Source of the DNA: Blastococcus sp. TF02A-30
GTDB lineage: Bacteria > Actinomycetota > Actinomycetes > Mycobacteriales > Geodermatophilaceae
DNA: 64,000 bases
Direction: 5' to 3'
Assembly (NCBI RefSeq): GCF_003319185.1
Contig: NZ_QOHJ01000004.1
Span: forward strand, 248,001-312,000
The first letter of the stretch is position 1. The number at the start of each line of letters is the position of its first letter. The notes below the pieces were generated by a model. It was not told the DNA's origin, searched no databases, and was given only the letters and a program-made list of their open reading frames with translations. Of this stretch, positions 42,382 to 50,926 are shown in pieces. A program made the translations under genes and the position numbers.

Positions 42382-42981
42382 ATGGCCCGACCGTTCCGCC
42401 AGCACGCGGACGAGGTGATCCTCGACCGCGCCGCCGCCCTCTTCGCCCGCCAGGGCTTCGCCAAGACGTCGGTGCAGGACGTCGCCGATGCCGTGGGCCT
42501 GTCCAAGGCGGGGCTGCTGCACCACTACCCCAGCAAGGACGCGCTGCACCGCTCGGTCCTCGAGCAGGCCCAGGCCCTCGGCGGGCGTGCCCTCGACTCG
42601 GTCGGGCAGCTGCCGGAGGGTCCCGCCCGCGACCGCCGCGCCCTGGAGCTGCTGGTCGACGTCGCCCTCGCGCACCCGGGGCTGGTCTCGCTGCTGCTGG
42701 CCCCGCTGACCGAGGGGACCCAGGACTGCGGCATCCCGGAGGTCGACTCCGCCGGGGCCGCGGCCCTGCGCGCCTTCGGCGTCGACCCGGACGCCCCGCC
42801 CTCGGAACGCTCGATCCGCGTCCTGGGCGCCCTCGCCGCGCTCGCCGTCCTCACCCTCGCCGCGCACCAGCACGACGACACCACCGGCTGGCGGCGATCG
42901 ATCGTCGCCACCTGCTTCGACGCGCTCGGCCACCGCCGCCCGGGCGCCGCTCTTCCCGACCTCGACCAGGTGGAGGCCTGA
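42382..42981 (+). CDS. TetR/AcrR-family transcriptional regulator
   Basis: A 199-residue TetR regulator. The N-terminal HTH is VILDRAAALFARQGFAKTSVQDVADAVGLSKAGLLHHYPSKDALHRSVL, a textbook TetR signature. The ligand domain (about 70-195) is helical. ATG 42382 follows two identical-type palindromes (42321-42359) that it should bind. MMPL transporter starts 2 nt after its stop, so it is the probable efflux regulator. Inducer unknown; likely a lipophilic compound. Confidence 0.9.
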   Translation: MARPFRQHADEVILDRAAALFARQGFAKTSVQDVADAVGLSKAGLLHHYPSKDALHRSVLEQAQALGGRALDSVGQLPEGPARDRRALELLVDVALAHPGLVSLLLAPLTEGTQDCGIPEVDSAGAAALRAFGVDPDAPPSERSIRVLGALAALAVLTLAAHQHDDTTGWRRSIVATCFDALGHRRPGAALPDLDQVEA

Positions 42982-42983
42982 TC

Positions 42984-45194
42984 ATGGCTGTTCTGTTGTC
43001 CCGGCTCGGTGCGTTCTCGCACCGGCACCGCCTGGCGGTGGTCGCCGTCTGGCTGGTCGTGCTGGTGGGCGGCGGCGTCGGCGCCGTCACGCTCGCCGGC
43101 GAGACCTCCAACAGCTTCTCCATCCCCGGCCAGGAGTCCACCGAGGCCTTCGACCGGATCGGCGAGGAGTTCGGCACCGGCGGCGAGGGCGCGACCGCCC
43201 GCGTGGTCGTGCAGGCCCCCGAGGGCGAGACCCTCACCACGCCGGAGAACGCCGCGGCGCTCGGCGCGCTCGTCGCCGAGCTCGGCGAGCTGCCCGGGGT
43301 CACCTCCGCCACCGACCCGCTCGACCCGGCGCAGCCGTCGGTGAACCAGGACCAGACCACCGGCTACAGCACGGTCACCTACGACGCCGGCATCGGCGAG
43401 GTCACCCCGGAGCAGCAGGAGGCCCTGCTCGAGGCGGTCGACGGTGCCCGCGACGGCGGCTTCACCGTCGAGGCGGCCGGCGACGCCACCCAGGAGGCCC
43501 CGCACGTCGGTGGCCCGGCCGAGGCGATCGGCGTCGTCATCGCGCTCGTCGTGCTGGCCGTCACCTACGGGGCGCTGGCCGTGGCCGGCATGAACCTGCT
43601 GACCGCCCTCGTGGGCGTCGGGGTCGGCGTCCTCGGCGTCACCATCGCCACCGGGTTCGTCGACCTCTCCTCCACCACCCCGACCCTGGCCGCGATGCTC
43701 GGCCTGGCCGTGGGCATCGACTACGCGCTGTTCATCGTCACCCGGCACCGGCAGGAGCTGCGGCACAGCGGCGACGTCGGCCGCGCGGTCGCCACCGCCG
43801 TCGGCACCGCCGGCTCCGCCGTGGTCACCGCCGGGCTGACCGTCGTCATCGCGCTGGCCGGCCTGTCCGTCGTCGGCATCCCGTTCCTCACCCAGATGGG
43901 CATCGCGGCGGCGCTCACCATCGTCGTGGCCGTCCTGGTCGCGCTCACCCTGGTGCCCGCCGTCCTCGGGTTCCTGGGCCTGCGCGCGCTGCCGAAGAAG
44001 CACCGCGCGGCCGCGGCCACCGCCACCGGCGACGCCGAGGTCCCGGTCAGCGGCCGCCGGTTCCTCGCCGGCTGGATCGCGACGGTCACCCGCCACCGGC
44101 TCGTGTCGCTGCTGGCCGCCGTGGTCGCGCTCGGCGTCATCTCCGTCCCGTTCTTCTCCATGCAGACGACGCTGGAGCAGCTGCCCGCCGCCGGCAGCAC
44201 CCAGGAGAAGGCGCAGGACCTGCTCGGCGAGGCGTTCGGCGAGGGCGTCAACGGCCCGATCACCGTCCTGTTCGAGGGCGACGGCGCCGTGGACGCGGCC
44301 GCCGGCACCACGGAGGCCATCGGCGGGCTCGACGACGTCGCGCTCGTCGCCCCGCCGGTGCCCAACCAGGACGGCAGCGCCGCGCTGCTGCAGGTCATCC
44401 CGGAGTCGGGCCCGACCGACCCGGCGACCGAGCAGCTGGTCACCGACCTGCGCGCCCAGCTCGCCGACCTCGACGGCGTCGAGGCCTCGGTGACCGGGTC
44501 GACGGCGGTGAGCGTCGACGTGGCGAAGAGCCTCGACGAGGCGACGCCGGTCTACCTCGCCCTGGTCGTGGGCCTGGCGCTGGTCCTGCTGGTGCTCGTG
44601 TTCCGCTCGCTGCTGGTGCCGCTGGTCGGCGTGCTGGGCTTCGTGCTCACCATCGGGGCCTCGCTCGGCGCCACCGTGGCCGTGTTCCAGTGGGGGTGGC
44701 TGGCCGGCGCGATCAACCTGGACACCACCGGCCCGCTGATCAGCCTCACGCCGATCCTGGTGATCGGCATCCTGTTCGGGCTGGCGATGGACTACCAGAT
44801 CTTCCTGGTGTCCCGGATGCACGAGGCGCACAGCCACGGCACCCGGCCGCTGGACGCCATCCGCACCGGCTTCCGGCAGGCGGCCCCGGTGGTCGTCGCG
44901 GCCGCGCTGATCATGTTCTCGGTGTTCGCGGGCTTCGTGCCCGCCGGAGAGCCCACGATCAAGTCGATCGCGTTCGCGCTGGCCATCGGCATCCTCTTCG
45001 ACGCCTTCGTCGTCCGGATGGTGCTGGTGCCGGCCGCGCTGGCGCTGCTCGGCGAGCGCGCGTGGTGGCTGCCCCGCTGGCTGGGCTGGCTGCCGGTGCT
45101 CGACGTCGAGGGCGCCGCGCTGGAGAAGGCGCAGACGTCCCGGCCGCACGGCCGGCACGAGGCGCCGGAGACCGTCGGCGCGCACCGCGCGTAA
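42984..45194 (+). CDS. MMPL/RND-family transporter
   Basis: A 736-residue MMPL transporter with the RND fold. There is one N-terminal helix, a large periplasmic-type loop (about 50-170), a five-helix bundle (about 175-335), then the repeated helix/loop/five-helix part (about 365-705). Proton-relay Asp-Tyr pairs appear in GLAVGIDYALFIVTRHRQEL and GLAMDYQIFLVSRMHEAH. A charged C-terminus ends the protein. It probably exports lipids or drugs with proton motive force. ATG 42984 begins two bases after the TetR stop. A perfect hairpin terminates it. Regulation by the adjacent TetR is likely. Confidence 0.92.
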   Translation: MAVLLSRLGAFSHRHRLAVVAVWLVVLVGGGVGAVTLAGETSNSFSIPGQESTEAFDRIGEEFGTGGEGATARVVVQAPEGETLTTPENAAALGALVAELGELPGVTSATDPLDPAQPSVNQDQTTGYSTVTYDAGIGEVTPEQQEALLEAVDGARDGGFTVEAAGDATQEAPHVGGPAEAIGVVIALVVLAVTYGALAVAGMNLLTALVGVGVGVLGVTIATGFVDLSSTTPTLAAMLGLAVGIDYALFIVTRHRQELRHSGDVGRAVATAVGTAGSAVVTAGLTVVIALAGLSVVGIPFLTQMGIAAALTIVVAVLVALTLVPAVLGFLGLRALPKKHRAAAATATGDAEVPVSGRRFLAGWIATVTRHRLVSLLAAVVALGVISVPFFSMQTTLEQLPAAGSTQEKAQDLLGEAFGEGVNGPITVLFEGDGAVDAAAGTTEAIGGLDDVALVAPPVPNQDGSAALLQVIPESGPTDPATEQLVTDLRAQLADLDGVEASVTGSTAVSVDVAKSLDEATPVYLALVVGLALVLLVLVFRSLLVPLVGVLGFVLTIGASLGATVAVFQWGWLAGAINLDTTGPLISLTPILVIGILFGLAMDYQIFLVSRMHEAHSHGTRPLDAIRTGFRQAAPVVVAAALIMFSVFAGFVPAGEPTIKSIAFALAIGILFDAFVVRMVLVPAALALLGERAWWLPRWLGWLPVLDVEGAALEKAQTSRPHGRHEAPETVGAHRA

Positions 45195-45200
45195 CCGGAA

Positions 45201-45250
45201 GGACGCACGACGGCCCGCCTCCCGACGGGGAGGCGGGCCGTCGTGCGTCC
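45201..45250. terminator. 23-bp perfect hairpin, bidirectional terminator
   Basis: Positions 45201-45223 are perfectly complementary to 45228-45250 with a GACG loop. It separates the convergent MMPL and CNNM genes; no T-tract is present on either side. Confidence 0.85.
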
Positions 45251-45254
45251 GGGC

Positions 45255-46253
45255 TCAGGCCGGTTGCGGGAACAGCCGGCGGAGCACGTCGGCCAGCGTG
45301 ATGACGCCGTGCACCCGCCCGCCGTCGGTGAGGACGGCGAGGTGGTTGCGGCTCTCGCGCATCGCCGTGAGCGCCGAGTACACCGTGGTGTCGGCGTCGA
45401 GCGTGAACACCGGCCGGGCCAGGCCGGCCGCGGGCTCGTCGTCGGCCGCGGTGAGGGTGTCGCGGACGTGCACCACGCCGGTGATCCGCTCGCCGTCGCC
45501 GAGCAGCAGCCGCAGGTGGCCGGTGCGCCGGGTCGCCTCCCGCACCCCGCCCGCGGTGACGTCGACCGGCACGGTCGCCAGCGGGGCACCCGGCACGACG
45601 AGCTCGCGGACGGTCAGGCGCTCGAGCTCCAGGGCCCCGGAGATCTGCTCCGAGAAGCTGGCGTCGAGCGCCCCGACGTTGGCCGAGTGCTCCACCAGGT
45701 GCCGCAGGGCGTCGGGGCTGTGGCCCACGGCGAGCTCGTCCGCGGGCTCGACGCCGACCCGCCGGACGAGCCGGTTGGCGGTCGCGTTCAGCCCGCGCAG
45801 CAGCGGCCGGACCAGCGCCATGAAGCCGCGCATCGGCACCGCCAGCAGCGTGGCCGAGCGCTCGGGGTGCGCGATGGCCCACGACTTCGGCGCCATCTCC
45901 CCCACCACCAGGTGGATGAACGTGACCACCAGCAGCGCCAGGACGAAGCCGACGACGTCCGCGGCCACCAGCGGCACGCCCCAGCCCTCGAACAGCGGGG
46001 TGAGCCAGTGGTGCACCGCCGGCTTGCTCACCGCGCCGAGCGCCAGCGTGCAGGCGGTGATGCCCAGCTGCGAGCCGGCCAGCAGCACGGTCAGCTCCGA
46101 CGAGTTGCGCAGCGCCGCCCGGGCCGCGCGGCTGGTCGGCGCGGCCTCCTCCAGCCGGTGCCGCTTGGCCGCCAGCGCGGCGAACTCCACGGCCACGAAG
46201 AAGGCGCTGAGCGCCACGATCGCCACGGTCGCGAGCGCGACCCCCCAGCTCAT
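45255..46253 (-). CDS. CNNM/CBS-domain (hemolysin-like) membrane protein, second of the pair
   Basis: A 332-residue protein with the CNNM (DUF21) transmembrane domain followed by a CBS pair. The first about 180 residues contain three or four helices with SWGVALATVAIVALSAFFVAVEFAALAAKRHRLEE, GSQLGITACTLALGAV and HLVVGEMAPKSWAIAHPERSA. These are the CNNM signatures involved in Mg2+ or Co2+ transport. Two CBS motifs follow (about 205-330). It lacks the C-terminal CorC domain of its neighbour. ATG 46253 overlaps the first CNNM stop by four bases (ATGA). The two proteins probably form a heteromer. Confidence 0.87.
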   Translation of the reverse strand: MSWGVALATVAIVALSAFFVAVEFAALAAKRHRLEEAAPTSRAARAALRNSSELTVLLAGSQLGITACTLALGAVSKPAVHHWLTPLFEGWGVPLVAADVVGFVLALLVVTFIHLVVGEMAPKSWAIAHPERSATLLAVPMRGFMALVRPLLRGLNATANRLVRRVGVEPADELAVGHSPDALRHLVEHSANVGALDASFSEQISGALELERLTVRELVVPGAPLATVPVDVTAGGVREATRRTGHLRLLLGDGERITGVVHVRDTLTAADDEPAAGLARPVFTLDADTTVYSALTAMRESRNHLAVLTDGGRVHGVITLADVLRRLFPQPA

Positions 46254-47626
46254 CGTGCGTCCTCCTGAGCGGCGGCGGCGCGGCCGGGCAGCTCCAGGCG
46301 CACCCGCGACGGCACGTGCCGCTCGACGTCCAGCACCTCGACGACCAGCAGCCGCGGCTCCGGGTCGTCGGCGAGCACGAGGTCACCGGGATCGGGTGGC
46401 AGCTCGACGGTCAGCCGGGTGCCCACCGCGGGCAGCGTGCCGGCCGTGGTGATGACCAGCCCGGCGATCGTCTCGTGGTCCCCGCGCGGCAGGTCCACGC
46501 CCAGCGCCCGCTCCACCTCGTCGACGTGCACGTCGCCGGGCATCTCCCAGACGCCGTCGCCGGCCACCGGCACGTACGCCGGGTTCTCGGGGTCGTGCTC
46601 GTCGGTGATCTCGCCGACCAGCTCCTCGGCGATGTCCTCCAGCGTGATCACACCGGCGAAGCCGCCGTACTCGTCGATCACGTGGGCCATCTGGTTCTCC
46701 GTGCGGGCCAGCTCGCGCAGGGCGTCGGGCAGCGCGGTGAACGTCGAGACGGCCAGCCCCTCGCGGGCGATCGCGGTCACCGGCGCGGTGTCCGGTTCCG
46801 CCGTCGTCAGGACATCGGCCAGGTGGACCACGCCGACGACGTCGCCGGTCGCGGTCTCCAGCACCGGGTAGCGGGAGTGCCCGTGGGCCATCAGCTCGCG
46901 CAGCTCGCCGATCGTGCGGGTCTCCGGCACGGTGTCGACCCGCGGGCGCGGGATCATCGCGTGCTCGACGTCGCGGCCGGGGAAGTCGAGGATGCGGTCC
47001 AGCAGCATCGACAGCTCGGCGGGCAGGTCCCCGCTCTCCCGCGACTCCTCCACGATGTGCTCGAGGTCGCGCGCCGTCGCCGCGTGCTCGACGTCGTGCA
47101 CCGGCTCGATGCGCAGCAGCCGCAGCAGCAGGTTCGACGCGCGGTCGAAGACCGCGATCAGCCAGCCGAACAGCCGCAGGTAGAGGACGGTCGAGCCGGC
47201 CAGCCGGCGGGCCACCGGCTCCGGCCGGGCGATGGCGAGGTTCTTCGGGAACAGCTCACCGAAGAGCATCTGCACCAGCGTGGAGAACAGCAGCGCCAGG
47301 ACGGCGCCGATGCCGACGCTCACCCCGGCCGGGACGGCGATGCCACCCAGCAGAGCGCCGAGCGACTCGCCGATCAGCGGCTCGGCGACGTACCCGACCA
47401 GCAGCCCGGTGACCGTGATCCCGAGCTGGGCGCCGGAGAGCATGAACGAGGTGCGGCGGGTGACCGCCAGCGCGCGCTGCGCGGGCACGTCACCGGCGCC
47501 GGCGGCTGCCGCCAGCCCGGAGCGGTCGACCGCCATGTACGCGAACTCCTGGGCCACGAAGTAGCCGGTGAGCGCGGTGATCCCGAGGACCACCAGCACA
47601 CCCAGGAGGAGGGACAGGACTTCCAT
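46250..47626 (-). CDS. CNNM/CBS/CorC_HlyC-domain (hemolysin-like) protein, first of the pair
   Basis: A 458-residue membrane protein: CNNM helices (about 1-190) with ITALTGYFVAQEFAYMAVDRSGLAA, LSGAQLGITVTGLLVGYVAEPLIGES and MLFGELFPKNLAIARPEPVARRLA; two CBS motifs (about 215-335); and the CorC_HlyC domain (about 350-440) with MPGDVHVDEVERALGVDLPRGDHETIAGLVI. These proteins bind ATP and divalent cations and act in Mg2+/Co2+ homeostasis. ATG 47626 shares its A with the stop of a 21-codon ORF (TGATG), which suggests translational coupling; GTG 47629 is an alternative. It opens an operon with the second CNNM gene, which overlaps its end. Confidence 0.88.
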   Translation of the reverse strand: MEVLSLLLGVLVVLGITALTGYFVAQEFAYMAVDRSGLAAAAGAGDVPAQRALAVTRRTSFMLSGAQLGITVTGLLVGYVAEPLIGESLGALLGGIAVPAGVSVGIGAVLALLFSTLVQMLFGELFPKNLAIARPEPVARRLAGSTVLYLRLFGWLIAVFDRASNLLLRLLRIEPVHDVEHAATARDLEHIVEESRESGDLPAELSMLLDRILDFPGRDVEHAMIPRPRVDTVPETRTIGELRELMAHGHSRYPVLETATGDVVGVVHLADVLTTAEPDTAPVTAIAREGLAVSTFTALPDALRELARTENQMAHVIDEYGGFAGVITLEDIAEELVGEITDEHDPENPAYVPVAGDGVWEMPGDVHVDEVERALGVDLPRGDHETIAGLVITTAGTLPAVGTRLTVELPPDPGDLVLADDPEPRLLVVEVLDVERHVPSRVRLELPGRAAAAQEDAR

Positions 47627-47691
47627 CACCGGCCACGCACCTCCTCAGCGAGGTCTCGGTACGTGGCCCGGGGACTGTGATAGCTGTTCAT
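47626..47691 (-). CDS. 21-codon small ORF upstream of the CNNM operon (candidate leader peptide)
   Basis: From ATG 47691 a 21-residue peptide starting MNSYHSPRATYRD runs to TGA 47626-47628, which overlaps the CNNM ATG as TGATG. A purine-rich GAAGAGAGAC precedes it. The CNNM ribosome binding site (GAGGAGG) lies inside its codons, so translation of this ORF must influence it. It has one proline, two tyrosines and an alternating charge pattern. Short leader peptides sense ribosome stalling in Mg2+ genes such as mgtL, and this may be similar. The coding status is plausible but unproven. Confidence 0.5.
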   Translation of the reverse strand: MNSYHSPRATYRDLAEEVRGR

Positions 47692-47804
47692 GTCTCTCTT
47701 CGTCAGGGGGACGGGCGCCGGGACCGGCGCCCGGGCAGCACAACGCCGGGACGGCGGGTGGCGTTCCGACGCTTCCCCGGCGCCGCGCGGGGAACACCCG
47801 TCCC

Positions 47805-48797
47805 ATGGTGCAGCCGTCCGACAGCGTCGCAGACCGGCCGTCCCGGCGTCCGGGCGCGGGCGCGCACGACGCGGTCTCGCCGCACCACATCCCGCTGCGC
47901 GGCTGGGGCCGGATCTGGCTGCGGGCGGCGCGGCACGTGCTCGGCGACCGGCTGCAGGTGCTCAGCGCCGGGATCGCCTTCTTCGCGCTGCTGTCCATCG
48001 CCCCGATGCTGGTGACGGCGCTGTCGGTCTACGGGGCGGTGAACAGCTCCGCCGAGGCGCTGGACCAGCTCTCCGACATCACCGGCGTGCTCCCCGACGA
48101 CCTCGAGCCGGTCGTCGCCGACCAGCTCGCCACCATCACCGAGGCCTCCACCCAGGTGCTCACGCTGCGCGGGCTGACCGGGCTGCTCGTCGCGCTGTGG
48201 ACCGCCACGACCGCGGCCACGTACCTCGTCGACGCGCTCACCCTCGCCTACCACGAGACGGAGACCCGCAGCTTCTGGCGGCGCGGCGGGCTCGGCCTGG
48301 CGGTGGTCGTCGGCGGCGCGCTCCTCCTGGGCGCGACGATCGCCGTCGCCGGCGTGGTCTCCCGGGCCACCGCGGACGCCCCGCCGGGGGTGCGGCTGGT
48401 CGAGCGGCTGCTGGCGTGGCCGGCGCTGGCCGCGCTCGCGATCGCCGCGCTCGCCGTCCTCTACCGCTTCGCGCCCGACCGCCGTCCGGCCCGGTGGCGC
48501 TGGATCAGCGGCGGGGCGGTGGTCACCGCCGTGCTGTGGCTGCTGGCGACGACGGCGCTGTTCGCCTACGTGCAGGGGCTCGGCGGCTACCGGTCCACCT
48601 ACGGCTCGCTGGCCGGCGTCGCGATCAGCATGTTCTGGCTGTGGCTCAGCGTCTTCCTGGTGATCGTCGGCGCCGCGGTCAACGCCGAGGCGGAGCGGGC
48701 CACCTCCCGCGACTCCACCGTCGGCCCCGAGCGGCCGCTGGGCGAGCGGGGCGCGGTCGTCGCCGACAGCCTCCCGCCCTCCCCGGCGCAACCGTGA
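47805..48797 (+). CDS. YihY/virulence factor BrkB family membrane protein
   Basis: A 330-residue polytopic protein of the YihY/BrkB family. The characteristic first part is RVLGDRLQVLSAGIAFFALLSIAPMLVTALSVYG (helix 1), then a loop and six helices in total with WTATTAATYLVDALTLAYHETETRSFWRRGGLG and AWPALAALAIAALAVLYRFAPDRRPARWRWISGGAVVTAVLWLLATT, ending RSTYGSLAGVAISMFWLWLSVFLVIVGAAVNAE. Function is unknown; the family was wrongly linked to RNase BN. ATG 47805 has GGGGAA about 12 nt upstream. It is divergent from the CNNM operon with its leader. Confidence 0.9.
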   Translation: MVQPSDSVADRPSRRPGAGAHDAVSPHHIPLRGWGRIWLRAARHVLGDRLQVLSAGIAFFALLSIAPMLVTALSVYGAVNSSAEALDQLSDITGVLPDDLEPVVADQLATITEASTQVLTLRGLTGLLVALWTATTAATYLVDALTLAYHETETRSFWRRGGLGLAVVVGGALLLGATIAVAGVVSRATADAPPGVRLVERLLAWPALAALAIAALAVLYRFAPDRRPARWRWISGGAVVTAVLWLLATTALFAYVQGLGGYRSTYGSLAGVAISMFWLWLSVFLVIVGAAVNAEAERATSRDSTVGPERPLGERGAVVADSLPPSPAQP

Positions 48798-48851
48798 GCG
48801 CACGGTTCCGGCAGGATCACCCCCGGGCATGCATCGGCGACCTCCGGTGTT

Positions 48852-50729
48852 GTGCCGAGCAACGGTCCGCCCGCGTCCGGAGCGTCGACCGCCCCACAGC
48901 CCCCGATCGAAGGTTCCTGCTTGCCCCCCACCCAGCCCGCCCGCCCCGCACCCTCGCGACGCCGTGAGCGCACCGCGACCCGTCAGGCAGCGGCCCGCAC
49001 CGCCGACCGGACGGCGCAGCACGAGGAGCGGAGGGCCCAGCAGAGCTGGGTCGAGAGCGCGGCCCCGACGCTGCCCACCCGGGAGACCGCTCCCGCCGAG
49101 GTCTACTTCCACCTCGGTCCCACGAACTCCGGCAAGACCTACGAGTCGCTGCAGGCGCTGGCCCGCACCGGCTCCGGCGTCTACGCCGCCCCGCTGCGCC
49201 AGCTCGCCCACGAGGCCTACGCCAAGCTGTCGGCCCAGCTCCCCGCCGGCACCGTCGGGCTCTCCACCGGCGAGGAGGAGATCGACCCGTTCGCGCCGAT
49301 CGTGTGCTGCACGGTCGAGAAGGCCCCGCTGCGCGGTGAGCTGCTGGTCCTCGACGAGTCGCACTGGGTGGCCGACCCCGACCGCGGCCACCACTGGGCG
49401 CGGCTGCTGCTCACCGGCGAGTACCGCGAGATGCACCTGATCTCGGCCGCCGAGGCCTACCTGCTGCTCAAGCCGCTGGTGTCCGACGCCGAGCGGATCA
49501 CCGTCGTCAACCACAAGCGGCTGTCGCGGCTCGACGTGCTGCCCGCGCCCGTGCGCACGAACGCCGTCCGCCCGCAGACCCTCGTCGTCGCCTTCTCCCG
49601 CAAGGCCGTCTACGCCGCCGCCGCGGAGCTCGACCGGCACCGCCCCGGCAAGGTCGGCGTCCTCTACGGCGCGCTGCCCCCGGCCACCCGCCGCGAGGTC
49701 ATCGACAAGTTCACCAGCGGCGAGCACGAGGTGCTGGTGACCACCGACGTCATCGGCCACGGCATCAACGTGCCGGCCACCACGGTGCTGTTCGCCGAGA
49801 CGACCAAGTTCGACGGCACGGAGAGCCGGCCGCTGCGCAGCTGGGAGACCGCCCAGATCGCCGGCCGCGCCGGCCGGTACGGGCTGACCGGGCACGGCGC
49901 CGTCGGGGTGCTCACCGGGGTGACCGGGCTCAAGCCGGAGCCGGGCCTGCTCGCGATCGGCGCCGCGGTCGCCCGCGGCGACGCCATGAGCGACCTGCCC
50001 AAGCGCGCCCCGCGGCTGCGTCCCGAGCTCGAGGACCTCGGTGCGTTCGAGGCCGTCGACCTGCCCGAGGCGCTGACCCGGTGGATGGCGTGGGCGCGGG
50101 CGGCCACCCGCGACGAGGCCATGACCGCCGACGACGTCACCAGCCTCGTGCTGCGGGTGCACGCGCTGCTCCCGCTGCTGCGCGGCCCGCTCGGCGCGGT
50201 CGGCGACCTGCAGACGGTGTGGCGGCTGGTCAACCTGGCCATCGACTACAACCCGCCGCGGCGCACCCGCTGGCTGCTGCTCGCCGGCGCGGCGCTGCGG
50301 CACGCCGCCGGTCTGCCGGTGCGGCCGGAGACCGTGCTGCCCGACGTGCCCCGCGGCGGCAGCGTCGAGGAGTACGAGCAGGCCGCCGCCGCGGCCCGCG
50401 ACGCGCAGACGCTGCTCCGCCAGTTCCCGGGCGTCGCCGGGCTCACCAGCGACGACGCCGCCTGGGTCGAGGAGGAGTGCGCCGAGATGATCAGCGAGCT
50501 GCTCCCCGACGCCATCTCGCTCGGCCGGTCCGGGAAGTGCACGGCCTGCGGTCGCGCCATCGCGCCGTGGTTCACCACCTGCCGGCCGTGCAGCTCGGCC
50601 CCGGCCGGACGGCGCGGTGGCGACCACGACCGCCGTCCCTCCGGCGGCCGCCGCGTCGCCGGCCGGGCCGCGGGCCGGGCGCTCGGCGGGCGCCAGGGCG
50701 GCCCGAAGGGCCGGTCCCGCCGCGGCTGA
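48852..50729 (+). CDS. Suv3-like RNA helicase with C-terminal zinc ribbon
   Basis: A 625-residue DExH-type helicase resembling mitochondrial Suv3. Walker A GPTNSGKTYESL is at 89-100, with the Suv3-typical TNSGKT. Motif II is LLVLDESHWVAD (DESH at 168-171). Motif V is TTDVIGHGINVPATTVLFAETTKFDG near 297-322, and motif VI QIAGRAGRYG at 335-344. The C-terminal region (about 395-555) is helical, as in Suv3. A zinc ribbon CTACGRAIAPWFTTCRPC follows, with Cys563/566/577/580, then an Arg/Gly-rich tail. It probably unwinds RNA for decay. The start GTG 48852 is weakly supported; about 80 residues at the N-terminus are low complexity. No exonuclease gene is adjacent. Confidence 0.8.
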   Translation: MPSNGPPASGASTAPQPPIEGSCLPPTQPARPAPSRRRERTATRQAAARTADRTAQHEERRAQQSWVESAAPTLPTRETAPAEVYFHLGPTNSGKTYESLQALARTGSGVYAAPLRQLAHEAYAKLSAQLPAGTVGLSTGEEEIDPFAPIVCCTVEKAPLRGELLVLDESHWVADPDRGHHWARLLLTGEYREMHLISAAEAYLLLKPLVSDAERITVVNHKRLSRLDVLPAPVRTNAVRPQTLVVAFSRKAVYAAAAELDRHRPGKVGVLYGALPPATRREVIDKFTSGEHEVLVTTDVIGHGINVPATTVLFAETTKFDGTESRPLRSWETAQIAGRAGRYGLTGHGAVGVLTGVTGLKPEPGLLAIGAAVARGDAMSDLPKRAPRLRPELEDLGAFEAVDLPEALTRWMAWARAATRDEAMTADDVTSLVLRVHALLPLLRGPLGAVGDLQTVWRLVNLAIDYNPPRRTRWLLLAGAALRHAAGLPVRPETVLPDVPRGGSVEEYEQAAAAARDAQTLLRQFPGVAGLTSDDAAWVEEECAEMISELLPDAISLGRSGKCTACGRAIAPWFTTCRPCSSAPAGRRGGDHDRRPSGGRRVAGRAAGRALGGRQGGPKGRSRRG

Positions 50730-50754
50730 CCCGGTCGTCGGCGCCCGACGTCGG

Positions 50755-50809
50755 CGATGTGCGCCCCCGGCGCGGTTCCCGACCGGGAACCCGCCGTCCG
50801 CGCACATCG
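50755..50809. repeat. Nested inverted repeats after the Suv3-like gene
   Basis: CGATGTGCGC (50755-50764) pairs perfectly with GCGCACATCG (50800-50809). Inside, GGTTCCCG (50774-50781) pairs with CGGGAACC (50784-50791) across two bases. It lies 26 nt after the helicase stop and may terminate transcription. Confidence 0.55.
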
Positions 50810-50926
50810 TTGCCACGGCCGCCCGCCCGCGGACCCCGGCCACCTGCCCGGTTGTGCGGAAGTGCTGAAACGAGCGGAGTTGTTCGGCAGCTCGGCTACC
50901 GGCCGCACCGGCGCAGCAGGTCGATC

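Noticed and set aside
47640-47700. A second metal riboswitch before the CNNM genes
   Set aside because: The GAGACCTC element resembles the end of a yybP-ykoY aptamer, but the GGGGAGTA and CAGTACGG parts are missing. The small ORF explains the region better.
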